Made by a program: the position numbers and the translations under genes
The notes under the pieces: generated by a model
The model's input: the letters and a program-made list of their open reading frames with translations, nothing else
What the model was told of the DNA's origin: nothing
Databases searched by the model: none
NCBI GenBank assembly: GCA_027886185.1
Contig: WOAB01000211.1
Location: 1,340,001-1,404,000, forward strand
DNA from: Rheum nobile
Lineage: Eukaryota > Streptophyta > Magnoliopsida > Caryophyllales > Polygonaceae
Direction of reading: 5' to 3'
Length of the DNA stretch: 64,000 nt
Shown: positions 58,556-64,000 of the stretch, one piece after another
Layout: each line of letters begins with the position of its first letter
Position numbering within the stretch: position 1 is the first letter of the stretch

Positions 58556-59250
58556 ATCTGAGGGGCATCTGTGGAGGTAAAAAATATGTTATTTATTTTT
58601 ATCATTATTATTCAATTAATGGTATTAAAGAGGGAAGAAGCCCATTAGGGTTAATTAATTATCCCATAAGAGAGAGATAGGCTATATAAAGCCTTTTTTA
58701 CATTGATAAAGCTTATTAAATTATCTATGAAAAAACTTATCCTCCATCTCTATGAAAGAAGATATGAATTAAGCATCAGAGGGTCTTCCGGGGGAGAAAG
58801 CCCCGCCCTTTGACCGTCTTTCTATGTTTGTAGGTAGGGGTGAGCACGGGCCGACGAAACCGAAGCCCGAACCGAACCCGGCCCGAAAAACCCGAACCGA
58901 ACCCGAACCCATACTCCTTCGGTTCGGGTTTCGGGCCACACTTTTTACCATTTCGGGTTTCAGGTCGGTTCGGGTTCGGTTCGGGTTTTAGTGCATTTTT
59001 GCCCCTTTTCCCCCTTTGAGTGCTGTTTAGCCCGAACCCGACCCGACCCGAACCCGAACCGAACCGAAGTGTTCGGGTTCGGTCTTCGGTCTCATGTTTT
59101 TGGGCTTTTCGGGTTCGGGCTTTTCGGGTTCGGTTCGGTTCGGGTCGGGTTATGGCCCGTGCTCACCCTTATTTGTAGGATACTAGGAACGCGATCGAAA
59201 GGAGTCTAGACGCCAGAGTTGCGGGTTTTCGTCGTCGGTAAAAAATATTT
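58556..59250 (+). repeat. LTR-like segment interrupted by a MITE
   Basis: The segment after a purine-rich gatctgaggggcatc (58556) starts tgtggaggtaaaa, holds a TATA-like ctatataaagcc (about 58682) and reaches gtcgtcggtaaaa near 59240, a layout seen in gypsy LTRs. A hAT MITE splits it at 58835-59171. No second LTR copy or target duplication was found, so this is tentative. Confidence 0.4.
58835..59171. mobile_element. hAT-like MITE, 337 bp (second copy)
   Basis: It starts TAGGGGTGAGCACGGGCC, and the other end read in reverse starts TAAGGGTGAGCACGGGCC. The exact 8-bp duplication tttgtagg flanks it (58827-58834 and 59172-59179). The inside is filled with cgggttcggttcggg and complement words, like the copy at 16524-16818. 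Confidence 0.88.
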
Positions 59251-59555
59251 ATCGTGGTACAAATTTATACTACCACAAATACTTTACTATTCCATTACTG
59301 ATGCATTTTTTTAGTGGTCTCTGATCAATTGATAACACTTATTTTATACATATTTTAGGAGTCTAGTACCATCTTAGAATAATTCATTTGCATTCATAAT
59401 TCATATATTTTATAATTAATTTTGTATTATTTTGCATTCGGAGTCTACACTCGTGTTTTTATTATTTTAGGTATTTTAGGTCCAATTTAGTTATTTGAAA
59501 TAATATGATTTTGATGTCTCAAACATTACAGCCTGAACTTGTCTCAAACGTAAGA
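59251..59555. other. AT-rich spacer before the CACTA gene
   Basis: No motif recognised. The left end of the CACTA element was expected here but no CACTA start is evident. Confidence 0.4.
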
Positions 59556-61770
59556 ATGGTTGATAGCCAATTGAATCATTCTCAACCAACAACTTTACAT
59601 GAATATATAAAGTATGTGCTTACTCTTTCTTTTTTGGCACATGTTGTATTTTCCTATCTATTATAACTACCTTGACATGCTTTATATGTTTCAAAGAATG
59701 TGAGTTCTTCAAGAGCTAAGAAGGCAAAACAACCACTTACCCAAACATTACCCATGGTTGAGTTTCTTGTATCAAAAACTCAAGATAGGCAACAAAAAAA
59801 ACAAGGAAGGTCAACAACATCAGCCACCACTCTTTGTCCAAGAATCAGATCTGGTTATGAGCAGTGGGCCATCTCAAGTTCAAGTGCAAACTGTGGTCCA
59901 ACCACTAGAAATTCAGCAAAAGAAAATGTTGGCTTGGCAGCAGGATAAAAGTCACAAGCAATATTGCGCTCCAAGGTCTATGTCAAGATTTATGAACATG
60001 AGGAAATTGCAAGGCTCAAGAGGACAACAAAGCAATGATGTGAATTTACATGATATAAATGCTAATTCAACTTTGGCTGATGAACAAAGTAGACCACAAC
60101 AACCAACAAATGCAAGTGATCTAGATGGGATTGACGTGTCAGAAGATGATACACGTAACCATGTTCAAGTAGCAAATGCACCTGATGGGATGATTCAAAA
60201 TGAAAATCCAGGTATCTTATATCCAAAATATCTAAGATCATTTTATTACTTTAATGGCAAAATTTACACTTTTTTACACTTTTAATTAGTTACTAGAGAG
60301 AAGAAGCATCGAGGGAGAAGATTCATGCGCGTACTATGGACCAACGAGTTCTTGTCTTATTTAATGATTTAAACCAACCAGTGGGGCCTATAAAAGAGAT
60401 AGTTGGTGATTTTACTCACCTTCTTGGAATTTTGGCAAAAGATTCCGCCTTTGCACCTTTGAATTGTATAAGCTGGAAATACATGCCTTTCAAGGAAAAA
60501 ATTTGGGAGTATGTTCAGGTAATGTTTGTTCATTCGTTATTTTCATAGATTTAAACTATTGTCTATGCAAGTACTTACAAAATATCCTATCTATTTCTGG
60601 TTTAGAAAAAATTCTTACTCGAGGAACATGCAAAGAAGTACGTGTTGAAGAATGTGGATGAAAAATGGAGGGTGTACAAAATAAGAATGAAGGAAAACTA
60701 CTATAGAGAAAATGAAACCATGGAAGAAAGGTTGGTGAAGCAGCCTGAGCACATACCAAAAAATGAGTTTATAGAGTTGATGAATTTTTGGGATTCAGAA
60801 ACAGCCAAGGTAAGCAATTCTGAATTTTTTTAATACCGTTTATATTATTTTGTTGACAATAGTGTTGTTTTCTTACCAACGACAACAAAGAGTTACACTT
60901 TTATATGGTTATAAATAGGAAATAAGTAAGAAAAACAAAGCGAATCGGGGAAAGCAAGGTGACATGCATACTATGGCACCATTATCATATGCCATGTTGC
61001 GAGACGAAATGGTAAGCTTTTATTATTATTAATTAAAATTTTCTATTAAAACAAATATTTATAATTTGGTTTGATATTTTATTTTCTGTTTTATTATAGA
61101 AACAAAATGATCCAAACAAGCAGGATCCATCGCAAGAAGATGTGTATATTGAATCTAGGAAGCAAAAACCTGGGCGCAGATACCTTACGACAAACGAGGA
61201 AACTCTATAAAACATTGTGAGCTAAATTAATTCTCTTATACTTTTTATGGTCTCTAAAATATTAGTTACTAAAATGTTATACTTGTTTTCTATTGGTTTT
61301 GTATTGTTTGAAATAGGAGAAAATGAAAGCACTTAAAACCTTGGAGGATGGATGCAGCCAAACTGATCCTTATTATGATGTCATTACTAAGAAGGAGCAT
61401 AGTGGGCGCTTGTATATGTATGGACTAGGTGTCACCAAGTCAAGTTTGAAGAGCAAGGATCCCAAGACCTCATACAAGATTCCTTCGGTGTTCCTTGATA
61501 GCATCACACAACAAATGGAAAAAACAATAGCTGAACAAGTGGAGCAAAAACTCTCTTATATCATATCAAAGATACGAGAAGCCAATCAAGGAAGGGATGT
61601 TCTTATAACTGACTTCCCTACAAGCCAAGAAAATGCATCTAGTTCTAATGCTAATTCAAAAGCTATGTTGAGTTTCTTATCTGTTTGTGTTGATTTTTAG
61701 GGACCCTGTCGATGAATTTGAGGGGACAAAAGCTATGTGAGTTGCTCAGTGGATGTGTAAAGAGGGACGA
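59556..61770 (+). pseudogene. CACTA (En/Spm) Transposase_24-like gene, broken
   Basis: Known family: PF03004 proteins are the second gene of plant CACTA elements, thought to bind element DNA; they are not the DDE transposase. Visible exons include parts of 59697-60211, 60295-60519, 60606-60809, 60919-61011 and 61100-61210, continuing at 61319-61700, with GT-AG junctions. Motifs: RTMDQRVLVLFNDLNQPVGP then GDFTHLLGILAKDS; WKYMPFKEKIWEYV; LLEEHAKKYVLKNVDEKWR; NEFIELMNFWDSETAKE; KKNKANRGKQGDMHTMAP; IESRKQKPGRRYL; and a C-terminal part with LEDGCSQTDPYYDV and a coiled-coil-like MEKTIAEQVEQKLSYI. Lesions: a frame change at the eight-A run near 59790 and a TAA at 61208-61210. The N-terminal exon layout is uncertain. 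Confidence 0.78.
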
Positions 61771-62479
61771 TGTTACATGAAGGTATGTTTTCAAGTACTT
61801 CTTGAGGTTGTGCGTAGCTATATTTAGAATATGTTTCCATGTTGCTCTTCTATGTTCGCTTGAGGGATTGTTGGTGTTACTGTTGAGCGGATTCTAGTTT
61901 CATGTGGAGATGGATGTCAAGATGTATTAGTGTCTAAGAATATGTAATGATTTAAAGGGGAAAAACAATAATCAGAGGTGCTTTTAGCAAAAAATAGCAT
62001 TTCAGTTTTCTTTTGAATTACACTCATCAGTTGTTGGTATTATTGTTGAGTGAAATTTGTTTGTAGATTCATTCATATAGCTAGTATATTGTTTTTGAGT
62101 AGGAGGGATTAATCTTACATTGGTTATTTTATTTTATTTTTGTAGGTTTTTGATTTTATTGGACAAGCAAGAAAACATGGATATTAGTTGCATAGGATTA
62201 ACATATCTACTTTTAGGGTAATGATACTTTGATTTTGGTCCATAATTTTGGTATATTAGTACCTCTAGCTAACACTTGGTATGTTAATAGCACAAGCGAA
62301 CTATATATATGGACTTGGTTTTTTGTATAGTAGGTACACTTGGGCAAGCCATGCACTTATATGTAACCAACAAGTTTCTTATATAATGAATGAAATTTTA
62401 GTATAGAATTGAATTTTTTTAAACAGGAAAAATATGTATATAATTAGTAAAAATTACTGTATATAATGCACAAATATTC
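61771..62479. other. 3' region of the CACTA gene
   Basis: AT-rich with no coding motif, lying between the Transposase_24-like gene and the subterminal repeats of the CACTA element. Confidence 0.5.
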
Positions 62480-62872
62480 GAAACCGCTGCAAATATGTTG
62501 CAAAAACATGAAACATAAACCCGCTGTAATAGGATTTAAACCCGCGGCAAAAAAAATCTGACAACCGCTACAATAGGTAACCATAACTGTTGCAATAGGT
62601 AACCACAACCGTTGTAGTAGGTAACCATAACCGCTGAAATACGTGTTGTAGCAACCGCTGCATTAGATACTAATAGCGGTTGCTTATCAAATTAAGCGGT
62701 TTCTGTATTGCTACCTAAGTCGCTGCATTAGCTTATAACAACCGCTTCATTAGGTCTAATGCAGCGTCAACAAATAAAGTGGTTGCAACCGCTACATTAG
62801 ATGTAAGGCAGCGGTTGTGGTACCTATTGTAGTGGTTTTTGACCGCTTCCTTAGGTATTCATTGTAGTAGTG
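62480..62872 (+). repeat. CACTA 3' end with subterminal repeats
   Basis: The block ends ttgtagtagtg at 62872, which on the other strand is CACTACTACAA, the classic CACTA terminus. More than ten short words based on aaccgctgcattag and aaccgttgcaataggta, in both orientations, fill the preceding 390 bp. In this superfamily such subterminal arrays bind the TNPA-like protein. The matching left end was not found, so the element is truncated or its left part is too diverged to see. Confidence 0.85.
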
Positions 62873-63300
62873 TAACTTCTATTGGATTCCTAGGAATTGA
62901 ACCTAGGTGTTATTTGTGCGACAATAACTTAATTACTCTTGAGGATTAATATGCTATCATAGATGTTCTAGGTTTGAGTTGGATTAGCGGAGCACGACAA
63001 TGAATGTTATTTCAGTTTACCCCTAGACTTTAAGTACGTTAAAGGGTTTGGATGAGATTAGCTCTGTGCGACAGCGATTGTTAGTTTAGTCCCGACACAT
63101 TTACTATCGTCTGAAAGGAGTTAGTAGATTACCTTAGATGGCTTACCTTTAAATAATTTGGACTAGATTCAGGTGAAGTGTGATTTTATTTACTAAAGCA
63201 TTATTGCGGTGATTCTTAACATTAGACACATTTATCCCATTGATTTTATCATTTTAATTTGTTATTATACATTAGCTTAGTTATAGCTTCTCATCAATTC
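62873..63300. other. Unassigned spacer
   Basis: Two similar segments of about 95 bp, each with gg(a/t)ttgga(t/g)...gattag and gcga(c/g) words (62970-63070 and 63040-63130), suggest a degenerate local repeat. No gene. Confidence 0.4.
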
Positions 63301-64000
63301 TGTTGGAATGGAACTCTTTGGAACGTCAGTTCCCATGGAGTTCCCTTCCTCTGTTTCTCTTGTTTTGACGATGACAAATACTTGAACTTAACTGGCTATT
63401 CTAGTGTTTAATCTACAGCTGAAAAGATAAGGGAACCAAGTCCAAAGTGAGCTAAGATCAAGATCAAGGGAATTGGATGGGAACCGCATATGTGTAACTA
63501 CCAACGTTATCTACAGAATCTTTGTGAAGATTTGTTTCCGGATTTAACGCATCCAGCAGAAGACCTTAGGCGTCAAGATACACATAGATTATCTTTATAT
63601 GATTGTGTATATTGTAATTTGGTTAAGGAAATATTTCTTATCTTATCTTAGGTAAGAGATGAAATACCGAATCATGGATTTATGGAATATGCTTGTTCAA
63701 AGAATATCTCCTCTGAGATCTTTCCTTGACAAACATATTGTATAAATACATGACGTTGTTAGTAGGTGAAATTTATGCATTTCTGACGAGCTTGAGAGTG
63801 CATCTGTGAGACAAAGAAGAAGACGAAGTGTTCGAGTTGAAAGTGTCGAAGTAAGTCTATTGTGTGTTAATCTATGATTTCTAGGGAACTAGGTTTAGTC
63901 TTAGTGAGATAGACTGAAACGAGATAGTTCGGAAGTTGTAATCGCATATTAATATACAAGTAGACCGTTTGAAATCCTCGAAAGAGGGGTGATTTTTATC
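63301..64000 (+). mobile_element. LTR-like sequence running off the window
   Basis: It starts TGTTGGAATG, a usual copia LTR start, and contains a TATA-like tgtataaatacatg at about 63738, followed by a leader-like segment with tgagacaaagaagaagacga. Only one end lies inside the window, so neither the target duplication nor the partner LTR can be checked. Confidence 0.45.

Overview
The window reads as nuclear, repeat-rich DNA of a flowering plant, most likely a eudicot. It is AT-rich, has GT-AG introns inside transposon genes, LTR elements primed by initiator tRNA-Met, and plant families of Mutator, hAT, CACTA and Helitron elements. I found no intact host gene. The only recognisable host-gene sequence is a broken, antisense fragment of a plastid phosphate transporter (PHT2;1 type) near 11.4-11.8 kb. 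The species cannot be read from the sequence; a Caryophyllales-like origin is only a guess.

Layout. 1-6.6 kb: AT-rich DNA with a 1-kb Mutator-type MITE (1731-2731), a possible 263-bp solo LTR (3029-3291) and a 476-bp hAT MITE (3923-4398). 6.6-9.2 kb: a solo LTR with perfect 5-bp target duplication. 9.2-15 kb: two forward Helitron 3' ends (10327 and 13855), with the PHT2;1 fragment between them. 15.1-26.06 kb: four reverse-oriented Helitrons (A-D), two of them joined end to end. Helitron A carries a 295-bp hAT MITE and Helitron C carries a 4.2-kb Mutator-like element with a nearly intact FAR1-type transposase gene.

26.1-53.8 kb: what looks like one decayed large Mutator element of the Ulp1-carrying kind. 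A DUF1985/Ulp1-protease gene runs rightward (26.5-42.1 kb) and a mudrA transposase gene runs leftward (53.2-45.4 kb). It has been split by a 3.5-kb hAT element with a transposase broken by a single stop codon, by a solo LTR that itself contains a complete short LTR element without genes, and by a 6-kb Ty3/gypsy element lacking reverse transcriptase and the integrase core. Two degenerate copies of a mudrA N-terminal domain lie between the two genes.

53.9-64 kb: MITE-like remnants, a cluster of three unrelated minisatellites (57.2-58.45 kb), a second copy of the hAT MITE seen in Helitron A, a CACTA element remnant encoding a Transposase_24 (PF03004) protein and ending at 62872, and the start of an LTR-like sequence running off the window.

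The elements do not form a pathway. They record successive insertions. Most boundaries were fixed from paired terminal repeats and target-site duplications read directly in the sequence; family names rest on recognition of protein motifs and were not checked against a database.
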